From: Diphasiastrum complanatum
Taxonomy: Eukaryota > Streptophyta > Lycopodiopsida > Lycopodiales > Lycopodiaceae
Direction of reading: 5' to 3'
Assembly: GCA_029204225.1 (NCBI GenBank)
Contig: CM055113.1
Coordinates: forward strand, 24,240,357-24,304,356
DNA: 64,000 nucleotides
The position numbers and the translations under genes were made by a program. This document shows, piece by piece, positions 9,661 to 20,498 of this stretch (its first letter is position 1; each line of letters opens with the position of its first letter). The notes under the pieces are model-generated. The model ran no database searches, had not been told where the DNA came from, and was given only the letters and a program-made list of their open reading frames with translations.

Positions 9661-12060
9661 CGAACGTGGCAATTGTCACAATAGTATTTTTGGAATTTGA
9701 TAGGTAGTCATACATTGAAGAAAGGATTATTGTGTAAAGCCTGATAGTAGCATCTATTGAATGCAATTTTACTCTCTCTAGACATTCTTTCCTTCTTTCA
9801 ACAAAAATTGCACAAGAAAAAATTGTTTGACAAGTTTTACATTTTTTCATTTTAATAATAATTTCACACCTATATTTTGAATTCTTTCATGTTTTCAATT
9901 TATTAAATCAATCTTGTCTATATTTCTTAGTGGAGATTGCAAAGTCACTCCAAGTCCACAGAGAACAACAAACAACAAAAAGACAAAAGCTTGTAAAAGA
10001 TAGAAAAACATGTTGGGTCTCATCATTGATAGGATGGATCATAAAAAAAACACTATTGCCACATTTTGTGAGGGCACCAAAGAATTCAATTGAAATAAAT
10101 TTCATTCAATTTCATTTGGTTGGAGCTCTTATATTGAACGACACTTTATAATCTAAAGTGTATTTCAAATATTTCAGCATTTGAAATGATCTAAACTTGA
10201 CCATTACCTCAATTTATAAAATAATATTTAAACGACATGAAAAAAATTATACATGTGTATTGGATGCATACCACTTCAACAAAGGTATGAGTTAGAAATG
10301 TCACAATTAGATCCAAAGGACAAAATGAAGCATTCAACAAAAAATTAGCCAAGAGTTGATGATGTAAATTTTCAAGATGTGGATGTGCTTGCTTTTAATT
10401 TTGAGTTGACAATGATGAATTATCTACAAAAGTCAACAATATCACAAGAACATCTTGGCTTAAGTGCACATAAATCATCTTAAACTTTGCATCAATGGAG
10501 CAAAGCCGCAATGAAAATATTTTTTTGTTAACATTGCATTTTAATGACTCAGATGAGAATATACCAATAGATTTTGATGAAGAAGATGAGTCGTCAATTT
10601 CATCAATTGAAAAGAGAGTCTTGACAATATATTGAATAACTGAGTTGAGAGGAGCTAGTGAAAACTTGAAATTTGAATTGGAAAAAACATATTTTCAAAA
10701 TTTTCAAGAATTTGTGGACTGAGCATGACTAACATCAAATGCATTCTATGAGTTACCTTTAAAAAGTTAATTTAGGTTATTAGATAATCATAAATATTTA
10801 TGTATTTTGTTTCCAATTGGACAATTTTGTTTTTTGGGGGTTTTATTGAGAAGTTTAGTGTTTTTTTTTTGTGCATGGTGTATTGATTTTGTTAGTCGAA
10901 ATGCATGTTTTCGTTTTTTTTTTTTTTTTGCAAAATTCGAGAATTTTTACTTGAAAAAGCAATGTTTTGGGAAAAAAATCAGAGTAACATATAATAAGAA
11001 TTACATCATGTCATATTATTAACAGAAAGTAGTCGACACTTCAAAAATGTTAATTGGAAAAATGTAGTAAGCATTCTACAATGTGAAAGGAAGATCACAA
11101 TGTTGTAGATATTGATATGCAGAGAAAAAGATGCTTTGTTTGTTTAGATAGAAGGTTGTTACATAAGTTTTTTACAATGGGATTCACCCAAACATGTGAT
11201 TTTCAATATGGGCTTTCGACATATTCGTCGAATTTTTACAAATGGCAAATTCGACAACTTGAACTCTCTTACTGAAGTAAGGAATGATATAAATGATTTG
11301 TACAACAATACCAAATCGTAGGGTTGGACTGCAATTGAGAGCTACATATTATGCGACAATGCACACCTAACCATCTTGTATGTCAAGAGAGGGTCAAGAG
11401 AGGTCATGTTCATACCATAGGAGAATGGTGGATTCCAAGTTACTTTGAATGATCCACCATAAAAGTTGCGTTTCTTTTTTTGATAACATTTCAAATGAGA
11501 AGTAGAATCCATTCTCCAATAAGTACTATGTAATGTCCATTGGCTCTTGTGTTTATATTATATCTCAAAATCAAAAGGCCAATGGAGCAGCCATTCTTTA
11601 GGGAGTACTATGTAATGGCCATTGCAAGGTAAATTTGCCAGCCAATGACTCTCAAGGAATATGATAAACCAATATGGAATGCCAAGTGACAAAAGTTGAG
11701 CAATTATGAAGTCCAGTATTGCCAGATTAATAAAAAAAAAAAGTTGAGGGACAGATTACTCAAAATAGTATGCCCAAAATGGATGTTCCAAATGGCATAT
11801 TACTCAAAATAGTATGCCAAAAATAAACCATCTAAATTTGTGGGATCAATATCATATCTATCTAGATCATAGATGTGGCCTATTACAGAAGTAGTAAGCA
11901 CATTAATTATGTACTAAAAAGTGGCATCTATTTGCAATTTGCTTTAAAAAAAGAAGGAATCTGCCAATGCAGAGTAGGTACCATATACTCTACTCTCTAC
12001 GGAGTATCGTCCATTGTAGATTTATTAGTGCAATAAATGGAGTCTACAGTCTTTGTGATT
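9660..12060. other. AT-rich intergenic DNA with a possible coding relic
   Basis: No identifiable gene is present. Homopolymer-like T runs sit at 10863-10930. A weak open-like plus-strand stretch at about 11180-11460 reads GFRHIRRIFTNGKFDN, LTEVRNDINDLYNNTKS and SYILCDNAHLTILYVKR with only a few stops; I do not recognise it. Short direct repeats occur: 'agtactatgtaatg.ccattg' at about 11521 and 11607, and 'ttactcaaaatagtatgcc' at about 11757 and 11800. Confidence 0.35.
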
Positions 12061-12061
12061 A

Positions 12062-12185
12062 GCACGTGCTCTATCGCTCTGGTAGGAGGTGACGATAAAG
12101 TACACATGTGTGCCAGTCTGCTAGGCCCGTACTCTTTCATCACACCCAAGAGCTAAGTCTAATTCAGCACGTGCGTTTTATAAAG
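12062..12185 (+). promoter_or_regulatory. Candidate promoter: two G-boxes and a TATA box
   Basis: Two identical palindromes GCACGTGC sit at 12062-12069 and 12167-12174. The second is followed at once by TTTTATAAAG (12176-12185), a good plant TATA match. A (CT)n tract follows at 12266, as is common in plant 5' leaders. The nearest plus-strand gene is the dioxygenase, whose ATG is 1.27 kb away, so this would need a long leader or a 5'-UTR intron. The link to that gene is inference. Confidence 0.35.
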
Positions 12186-12263
12186 TTTCTCCTTTCGCCC
12201 TTCAAGCTGAGAAAGTGGCCAACCCTTCATTTTGAAAGAAAAATATCCTATTCCGACAGTTTT

Positions 12264-12265
<2 letters not shown>

Positions 12266-12302
<37 letters not shown>
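12266..12302. repeat. (CT)n microsatellite, 37 bp
   Basis: This is a perfect dinucleotide tract. It lies about 90 bp downstream of the candidate TATA box, so it may be in a transcribed leader. Confidence 0.95.
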
Positions 12303-12305
<3 letters not shown>

Positions 12306-13345
12306 CTCTGTAACACTGTAATATGTATCTCTATGAGTCTATGTAGCGAGTATTCGCTCAGGTTGAGAACAAAGTGGTTGAGAAACGAGTGATGCCTTAC
12401 CTTACAGGCTTGCACTTACAGCTTCTAATTACTTACTGTTTACAAGCTTCTTACTTACTGTTTACATCAATATTGTTGATAAGAGATACTAGATAGTGGA
12501 GCATACTGTACAGTAACTCTACTGCCTATGGGAACATACTTCCACGAGCATGGGGGAGATGGCACAGAAATTGTGATCGTCATGAATCATGATCCAGAAC
12601 CCAATAGCACTGCTCTCAAAAAACCGACACATACAACCAAACAGGACATTGACATTTTAGCTCTAATTGGTATCAAAGTTGCAGGTGTTTCACCTAACAA
12701 AAAAAAAGCTATTCCTAGTTTAGATATCGCTTTTCAGGTTCTATTATTTTATAATTCTGTCGACTTCATAGACATATTGTGGGTATTATTATAAGGTTAG
12801 GTGAAACTTTGTCAGAGCATTGCTTAGGAGCAGTAAATCTTCATGCATGATCCTGGTTAGTGGGCACCCTCGACATAATCGACCACTTCTCTTCTGTGGT
12901 GGTCGAAATATAATCATTCATGCAAGTCTTGTTAGTTGTAGCTTCAGCGTACCAGTACCACATCATAGTCCTGATTCGTGAATGTCTCTCCATGTCTTTG
13001 CTCGGGTGAAACATCTGCAGATCCGATTCCGAGAAATTCTACCCAGGGCGACATCTTTAGTGCAACCGGGCCCCATTTTTGTAGCGGATTCCAGACAAGG
13101 ATCAGCTCAGGTTGCTCAGAACGTATGTAGTACGAGTCATAGCTTTCTGATGCATTTAATTTGGGATTCGTTTAGAGCTCTGCAATTTAAAATAATGTAA
13201 ATGCATGATAGTTAGTTTATGACAGATGTTTTGGCTCTTCGCGTTTGAGCTTGAATCTAATTATCACTGCTTCACTGGTAATTCTGTGTGGAAAATTTGA
13301 AATTAGTTCTGATTACGCGGATTACAACGTGAAGGCTCAATCGAG

Positions 13346-13386
<41 letters not shown>
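13346..13386. repeat. (CT)n microsatellite, ~40 bp, near the dioxygenase start
   Basis: This perfect tract ends 73 bp before the dioxygenase ATG, so it is very probably in its 5' UTR or core promoter. CT-rich stretches just upstream of plant start codons are common, but this is at the long end. Confidence 0.95.
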
Positions 13387-13389
<3 letters not shown>

Positions 13390-13459
13390 GTCTTTATTAG
13401 CTAATTGCGGCCTGCAGCTTTCAAGCGCTTCCAAATTTACATCAATCAAAAATCACAAG

Positions 13460-15197
13460 ATGGCTGAAGCTAAGATTTGGAGAGAGGATTACATGACGTC
13501 CCTTTTCGTGGCTCCAAAACCAAGGAGGACGATGAATGTTGACAATCTCGGCGACCTTTCAGCTGCTCTGAAGAATGCTGCAGCCATTCCGGATGTCTAT
13601 GTTCAACCAGAAGGCTTGAGACCTGACATTCCATATGATGGTTTTTCCAAAGAGACTGACCAACTTCCTGTTTTTGACTTGCATAATCTAAGCACAGGAG
13701 CTGTAGAAGAGAGGCGAAGGTTCATCAACGATCTTGGATGTGCGTGCAAAGAGTGGGGCTTTCTTCAATTACGAAACCATGGAGTTCCTCTTAGGCTTAT
13801 TCAGAAAATGATAGACCTCGGAATGCGCTTCTTTCAGATGCCAGCAGCAGAAAAGGAGAAAGCAACATTTGGACAAGTGGGCTACGAAGGTAGACATGCC
13901 TACATGCCAGAAAGAGTTCACTGGGGGGAGACGCTAGCTTTGGTTTCTGGACCCATTTCAAACGTAGAAGAAATTCTAAGGATGATATGCGCCGACTACA
14001 GGGAAGAGTTCATGTAAGGTCTTTAACAAGAACCTCTGGACACACACACACACATGTCACACACACACACTAGTTGCATGGTCTACATTGAGATGTTTAT
14101 AGAGAACGCGATCGTCTCTGAGTGGTAAGAGTTGATCATAGCAGAGATAGAAAAGAACAAATGAAAGTTGAGACATGAAGTACTAGGACTTTATTTTTCT
14201 TATGATCCTTCAGTTATTTGAATCAGATACAGGGATAGGAAGATTTTCCTACCCTGTACCTTTCTTGTCGCAGTGTGAAAGTACCATCCTTTTCTAGACT
14301 TTATCATTATATTGATTTCTGTAAAACATAGCAGTGTAAGAAAATGCTGCAGATTGAAACTTTGCTCGATTGATTTCCAGCACCACTGTCAACGAGTTTA
14401 TTCACGAGATTCAAAAAATTGGGCTGGTACTGTTGGAGTTGATGGCTGAGAGCCTAGATCTACAGAAAAGCTTTTTTAGCCAACATTTCGAGAAAAACGC
14501 TACATCTGTAACACGCCTCAACTACTATCCACCATGTCCACAACCATCTATGGCGCTAGGGCTCTATGCCCATGCAGATACCAACTCCATAACAGTATTG
14601 ATTCAGAATGAGATTGGTGGCCTCCAGATACGCAAGGATGGAAGATGGATTTCAGTGAGACCTTTCAAAGATGCCCTGGTTGTTAATGTTGGAGATTGCT
14701 TGCAGGTAAGTCCTCAACTTTACTTTGATTCGTATATCACAGAGGTTTACTGTTATGAATTCCGAGTTCCAAGCTAAAAAGTCTGATTACTACATGATTT
14801 GAGCTATAGCGTTACTAGCACCACCTGAACTCACTGCGCGGTGCATTCAAGTTTCTGCACAATGCATAGCTGCACAATTTCCATCTTGTTTTCATGGCTA
14901 TACTATCCTGCAATCAGTTTTCACGACGTTTCACAGGCTTGGACCAATGGCCACTTTAAAAGTGTGGAGCACCGAGCTGTTCTGAATTCAGTTAAGCCCC
15001 GATTTTCAGTGGCCTTTTTCTACAACCCTGATGCGCACGCTATCATGGCTCCTCCCATGGAGTTGGTGGATGAAAATCATCCGTTGTCATACAGACCATT
15101 CACTTGGGCTGAGTACTTTCCCAGGATGCAGAAAAAGCGGATGGAAGGCAAGGTTGGCACTGATACATTTATGAGACTGGACCACAAAGAAGTTTAA
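13460..15197 (+). CDS. 2-oxoglutarate/Fe(II)-dependent dioxygenase (DOXC type), 3 exons
   Basis: Exons 13460-14013, 14381-14705 and 14937-15197 join in frame to 1140 nt (379 aa plus stop). Donors are AT|GTAAGG and CAG|GTAAGT; acceptors are TTTCCAG and TTTCACAG. The ATG at 13460 is the first in frame. Residues about 60-185 form the N-terminal DIOX_N part (LPVFDLHNLSTG, GCACKEWGFLQLRNHGVP). The catalytic 2OG-FeII_Oxy domain follows: LNYYPPCPQP, iron ligands H249 and D251 (YAHADTN), H305 (VEHRAVLN), and the 2-oxoglutarate-binding pair R315-x-S317 (PRFSVAFFYNP). All key residues are present and no frame is broken, so the gene looks functional. Such cytosolic enzymes hydroxylate or desaturate hormones, flavonoids and other specialised metabolites using O2 and 2-oxoglutarate. 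The N-terminal 'IPDVYVQPEGLRP' style recalls the SRG1/flavonol-synthase/LBO-like group. Substrate cannot be told from sequence. Confidence 0.93.
14039..14071. repeat. (CA)n microsatellite in dioxygenase intron 1
   Basis: Two CA tracts separated by 'tgt' lie 25 bp after the first splice donor. No effect on splicing can be inferred. Confidence 0.85.
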
Positions 15198-15498
15198 GCC
15201 ACTTAGCTTCACAGCCTTGTCTTAAGATCTGATCTGCATTATTACGTACAAGAAAACGCCAAGTAACAATATAAAAGAACGTCTGAAATATGTGCGTACA
15301 GTACACTCACCACGTATGAACATTTATGTAAATTCAGCTTCTAGATATTGAGCCAATGTCTGCATCTAAAGCATTACTGGAATCCATATCATGTGAGCTT
15401 TTGAAGCAGGTTCAGGAGCGTTGCCACACACATGTATCATGATCATATAACTACATATAAGTAATCTGATTTTCATAATTTCAGGGTCTAGTCAGTCA

Positions 15499-15509
15499 CT
15501 GTGTGTGTG

Positions 15510-15540
<31 letters not shown>

Positions 15541-15563
15541 TTAACATTCCATGCAGCTAATTA

Positions 15564-15613
<50 letters not shown>

Positions 15614-15640
15614 TTAACATTCCATGCAACTAATTATGGA
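15499..15640. repeat. (GT)n/(CT)n tract with duplicated flank
   Basis: A (GT)n run (about 15500-15518) passes into (CT)n (15518-15539), followed by 'attaacattccatgcagctaattatgaat'. A second, longer (CT)n (15569-15611) is followed by an almost identical flank, 'attaacattccatgcaactaattatggat'. The unit of tract plus ~30 bp of unique sequence has therefore been tandemly duplicated. Confidence 0.9.
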
Positions 15641-15868
15641 TTATGTTGAATAGTAGCGAACACACGTAGTAAAATTTATATGAATATGTGATTCGATCTC
15701 TTTTGTCACCCTCCCAAGGCCTTTTGTAAGAGAAGGGACTTCGGTGGAGGGTGGTAGCCCCAGGTGAAGGGCCTTTCCCACCGCATGATGGCCCATAATG
15801 GCCATAAGGTGAGCTTCTTGGGCGTGAAAACTCTTTTTAGTTCTGTTTTCCCTTTTATTGTCGTATTG

Positions 15869-15903
15869 TTTTTTACGTGCCCCCAAAGGTGCACGTAAAA
15901 AAA
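15869..15903. repeat. 12-bp perfect inverted repeat (hairpin)
   Basis: TTTTTTACGTGC (15869-15880) and GCACGTAAAAAA (15891-15902) are perfect complements around a 10-base loop. It lies about 670 bp past the dioxygenase stop codon, which is rather far for a polyadenylation-linked structure. It may be the end of a small fold-back element. Confidence 0.7.
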
Positions 15904-15909
15904 GGATAA

Positions 15910-17100
15910 ATCTATCTACATTCTAATTTCGGTATTGAAAGGTGGATGTAAAAAATTCTAAAAGAAGAAAAAAAAAAGGGGGAGGGGACAAGATTGTGCA
16001 CGAGGAGTCACTCTAAGATCCTTGGTATAAAAGAAAAAATTGATTTTAAGAATTTAGTATTTTGAAGTATTTGTGGCACAAGGAAAAGTGAAATAAAGAA
16101 AAGGGAATCAAGTACTTATATTATAGAACTATACGCAAAAGGGAATTAAGTACTTATCTGTTAAATACGCAAAGTTCAAACTGCTAAATTTTTTCTAAAG
16201 AGGGTATAATCATTTTGCAAAGTACTAATAATAAGAGCAAAGAGTTAGGATGCCAAACTTGTCAATAAGGTTGAAGTTGAAAATCTACATGGTCACCTTG
16301 TGAGTTCCTTGTAATGTATCTTGCCACTAGTGTTATTTTAGAGTGGTTGGAAGTTGGAACATTTATAAGTATGAAACCTTATTAAGACTAGATCTCTTCA
16401 TTAAGTGGGGCTATCAAAGAAAATAAGGTAGCAATAGGCAATGACAATGCTCATGCAATCAAGGAATTGAAAAAACAACCATATTCAAACTACATGGCAT
16501 GTTTTAGGTCTAATGTGTGAATTCATTGACAGTATTTTTCAACTTCATGATAAATTTTTTAGTCGGGAACAAACCTTTTAGGTTTAACGTTTTGACTAAG
16601 GGTCCAACTTACAAAGGGATGTATATTCAAGTTTTGTGGCTTTATTCTAGATGTTTTGGCTTTGACTTGTAAAGACAAATCATTAAGAATGGAATGTGGC
16701 ACATGATGCAATTTGCTCTTCTAAGCTTCAAATTTATTGATATGTAAAATTTTAAGGGACATCAAGGCAAAATATGGACTTAGAGAGTGCATTTTTTGAA
16801 CTTAAGCAAGCACCCCTAAATTGGTTTACAATTGAAAAAAGCCTATGAAACCTTTGATTTACGTACCAAGAAAAATTTTGTAGATTTTTGAAAATTGCAT
16901 GTTTGAGCCCTTATAGTTTATGAGCCTATCAAATTTTGAACTCTAGGTTTTCATTTCCTTGTAAAGTAGTAAATTAATTAGTTTCAGCTTAAAATTATAA
17001 AAATAATTAGTTTGTCTCTAGTTTTTAAACATTCTTTGAGTGGCCCATAATAAAGTTTTAACAAAGTGCATGCCATTTTACCTCTTGTTAAAAACAAAGA
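15910..17100. other. AT-rich intergenic DNA
   Basis: I see no gene, RNA or recognisable element here; all frames carry dense stops. Confidence 0.4.
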
Positions 17101-17129
17101 CCAATACAAGTATTTGTGCATGCCATTTT

Positions 17130-17833
17130 ACTTCTTGTTTAACAAGTATTTATTTTTATTATTATTAAATTCTAATATAAATTAGTCAAATATGTGAAAA
17201 TTGTCAACTAGCATTTGGTTATTTCAGTCATTTTTGGGCTAATTAAAGCCAAACTTATAAGTCTCTCTAGTTTTCTCACACATGTGAAATTAGAGTATAT
17301 GACTATTTTTAGTTGGTCCAAGTTCATTTGGTCAGTTGTACATACAAATAGTTCATATTCAGAGTTAATTGACAATTTTGGCCAATAAAATTAGTTTTAG
17401 TTGAGTGGTGGCTAACTTAGAAAGAATGACTCTAGAGAGAAGAGAAAGATTCATCACTCTCACCTATAAATAGCAATTAGGGCTTGAAGAAAGTAGATCC
17501 ATTGTCCATTTCCATTTGTGGAAGATTTTGAAGCGATACTATCATCTCATCTTCGATTCCCTTCTACATGTGTGTAGAAATTGTGTTGAATGCTTGATAA
17601 ATGTGCATATTGGTTATTCATTTTGTGCTATTTTGCTATTGTATGGCATGTTTATAGAGACTTAGGTTCAATTATGAGTAGGTTCTATATATCTTTTGAT
17701 TCTATTTCTATTGGATAGGTGCTTTGATCAAACTAGCAAGCTAGTGAGTAACTAGTCTACTATTTGTTGTTGGTGCTATCATTCTATGCCTAGATCTAAT
17801 TTTAGGATTGTCATTTGATTTGATCTTTTCACC
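17130..17833 (+). mobile_element. Copia 5' LTR (family B), left edge uncertain
   Basis: The right edge is set by a copia primer-binding site that starts at 17834. Inside the LTR are a TATA box (cctataaatagc, about 17462) and the T-rich 3' zone typical of plant copia LTRs. Just left of or inside the start is a direct repeat 'gtgcatgccattttac.tcttgtt' at about 17066 and 17117. I could not define the first base. Confidence 0.5.
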
Positions 17834-17850
17834 TGGTATCATAGCAAAGT
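17834..17850 (+). promoter_or_regulatory. Copia primer-binding site
   Basis: TGGTATCATAGC follows the LTR end and matches the plant copia primer-binding consensus TGGTATCAGAGC, complementary to initiator tRNA-Met, with one or two changes. It fixes a plus-strand copia element whose gag relic starts at 18587. Confidence 0.7.
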
Positions 17851-18586
17851 AATGGCCAAAAATAAAAGTTTTCTCAAAATTAGTGGAGATTTTAGGGTGC
17901 CATAAATATAGCATGATTTTGTACATTTGTTTTGATCAAATCTTATCTAACACCTTGTTGTGAGTGGATCTTGAAGATCAAAAGTCATTTTTAGATCTTT
18001 TTAGGTCTTTACGTGGTTCGTCATTACAAACTCTATATTTGTTGGAGAGATGGTGTACATTCAAGCTAACATTGTTGCTTGTAGTTTCTAGTTGACAAAT
18101 CTCATGTGGATGAGCTAATCTCCCCTTGAGAAAATAATTCTTCTTAAGTTTGTTAAAAAAAAAAATATTTAAGTGATGAATTCTCCCTTGTAGCTGAGCA
18201 TTGCTCTCTAGGCTCCCTTTATGGATAAGCATCAAAATTATCAGCTATTTTGCATATAGATTTTTTGTTGATTCCATAGGATTGAATGCATTAAGCTCTC
18301 CAAGTTCTTGATTGAACCTCTTGCTAGAAACATTAACCTAAGCAAGGATGTTTTCATTAATTTTCTTATTCTAGTTTTAATTTATTGAGATTAGATCAAG
18401 TGTTGATCAACTTTTATTAAAATTCTACTTTCTAAGTCAATTAGTTACAAGAGAGAGTATTGCAAGGTGCTAGCTCTATGTGATTTCACTACTCCTTCAT
18501 TTGTTTAGAGCAATGTGATTACTTAGTGCATTAGAATAGGTTCAAAGAGGAGTAATCATTTGCATCATGACTACAAATAGTGCGTC

Positions 18587-18765
18587 ATGTTGGAAGCCAA
18601 TGATAGGCTCAATTCTACAAATCACGCAACATGGAAACTAAGGATGGGATCGAATGAACTAGTGTAGATATGGAAGAAAGATCTTCAATATTTCAAGAGC
18701 AAGTGAGTTATGACAAAAGAGCTAAGAGAGCTCTCCACATCATCAAATTGGAAAATTTGTCTTCT
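18587..18765 (+). pseudogene. Copia gag N-terminal relic (family B)
   Basis: The ATG at 18587 opens MLEANDRLNSTNHATWKLRMG, and after indels QVSYDKRAKRALHIIK-like sequence follows at about 18700. These match, residue by residue, the gag start of the second copia relic at 20499 (MLEANDRLTSSSYLWKVRM, QVKYDKRAKKALHMIK). The relic is cut at about 18765, where minus-strand gypsy gag begins. Confidence 0.7.
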
Positions 18766-19700
18766 TGATGTCCAATATTTTTACAAAAATCACAAACCAT
18801 GTTGGGACAATTCCTATTCTAATGATTACCTTAACAGAATCTACATATTATGTCATGATTTATCAACATGTTTTGTTGTCGTTTCAAAAATTTCACATCT
18901 GACATACATTCTCATTCATGACGTCCCCATATACCCCTTTAGCATTTCTTTCACATCATCTAAAGTAGATTTAGATCCATTACTTTCACACCCCTTATTT
19001 GGGCCAATAACTTGTCTTCTAGTTTAGAGTGGCATGAATTCTAAAAGTCTAGGCTGAGGCTGAGGTCGTGGTTCTGGTACAATTGCTAGAGGTCCTCATG
19101 TTTGTAAGGGTTGAGGATTGTTGTGTATTTGAGGTCCTCTAAATAGAGCCTGCTCTCACACATTCGGTCCAAGGTTCATACTATTTGCAACTTGAGATAT
19201 ATTTGATGCATGTGTAATGGCGATCTACGCATCCTTCACCATAACAACTTTATTGACAGCTTCCATCGAAGTCTGAGGGCTGCTTTTGACACACTATAAG
19301 ATGTATGTTGTCTCTTAGGCTTCTCAGAGAAAAAGTGAGCAATAGTTGGGGAGTTAATTGCATAATAGCTTCTACTTGCCATGCAACTCAATCAATATAT
19401 GTTGATATCGATGAATAGTTTTGTCGTCACTCTATTGAAGGGAGGTTAACGTAAATAATAGACGTGTGATGTGGAGCAAACGCGATTAGCAACAACCTAA
19501 GAAATACTTCTATGGTCTCAATAAACCTTCTAGGTAGACTATAATACCATTTCCTAGCTAACCTAGTTAAAGTGAGCGCAAGAAAAACCATCTCATGATG
19601 GGAATTAGTGATTCAATTTATCAGAAAGAGGTCTAGAAAGCATTAATTTGGAACTCGACATCATCATATGGAGTTCCATGATACTAAAGAGTCACTCCTT
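18765..19700 (-). pseudogene. Gypsy gag relic
   Basis: On the minus strand a retrotransposon gag core can be read at about 19490-19600 (MVFLALTLTRLARKWYYSLP, compare the common 'L.G.A..WY.SLPP' block). Further down, a zinc-knuckle-like MVCDFCKNIGHQ lies at about 18765-18800, after a Gly/Arg/Pro-rich region. Stops and shifts are frequent. It sits between two tandem copia relics, presumably as an insertion. Confidence 0.6.
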
Positions 19701-19765
19701 TGAGCTTGGATAGTTGCCTACAATGTCAAGGACTATGAAAGATTCAACTAGTTTGATCATATTTG

Positions 19766-20440
19766 CTATATTTTCATATTTGGCATATTGAGGCCAACTT
19801 TGGTTTTAGACTTAGAGATTGACTTTTCAAAGTTCACTAGTCTAAATTTCATTTGAATAAACACTTTTTGAAAGTGTGGGAAATTTAGAATGCGAGTTTG
19901 AGTAGATTCAAATTTGAATGTTGGGTACTTTAAATCCAGACCCAAAAATAGTAGGGTTAGCATTTTGGAGGGAAAGCCAAGTGGCCAAATAGGTTTTGGA
20001 CATGTTATAAAAGGAGAAAACTCATGGAAAGACACATATTCTCTCTTCTCCATCTCATTTCATGCTTATACATGGTTCTCTTGGGTGCCACTATCCATTG
20101 GTGCACTTGTGATTACATGCAATTCTATGTGTTGAATGATCTATATTTGTTATTTTTGGATCCATAGGGAATAGTCAATCTTTTGTGATTTTGTCAAAAC
20201 CCTAAGTTTGATTGGTTCTCTAGATAGTGAGGTTTTTGGACTTCATTTGAGTGTGTTTCAATCTTAGGAAGTGGCAAAAGTCATTAGATTGAGGATAGAT
20301 CATAGGTTGATCAAGATTCCATGATTCTATGTGTTGATTTGCTTGGTATACGTGAAAGAAGATCATTTGTGAGATAGTTTTAAATCTTGGTGATTTCTTA
20401 TGAAATCATTTATTGTTGTTCAAAGGAGTGCTCTGTGCAT
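19766..20440 (+). mobile_element. Probable copia LTR/leader before the inverted element
   Basis: A TATA box (TATAAAAGG, about 20006) is followed by a CT-rich start-site zone and T-rich DNA. The DNA at 20400-20498 matches the leader upstream of the other gag relic (18500-18586). A degenerate primer-binding-like word (tggtatacgtg) occurs at about 20344. The edges are not defined. Confidence 0.4.
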
Positions 20441-20498
20441 TGAAACAGGTTGAAAGAGAAGATCGGGTCATTACTACACGGAAACCTTAATTGGAGTC

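Noticed and set aside
13388-13459. Upstream extension of the dioxygenase frame to 13388
   Set aside because: It begins with TTG, not ATG, directly after the CT tract. The first ATG at 13460 gives the expected N-terminus.
14100-14130. tRNA-like word (atcgtctctgagtggtaagagttgatc) in dioxygenase intron 1
   Set aside because: It looks faintly like a D-arm/A-box, but no matching B box or acceptor stem was found.
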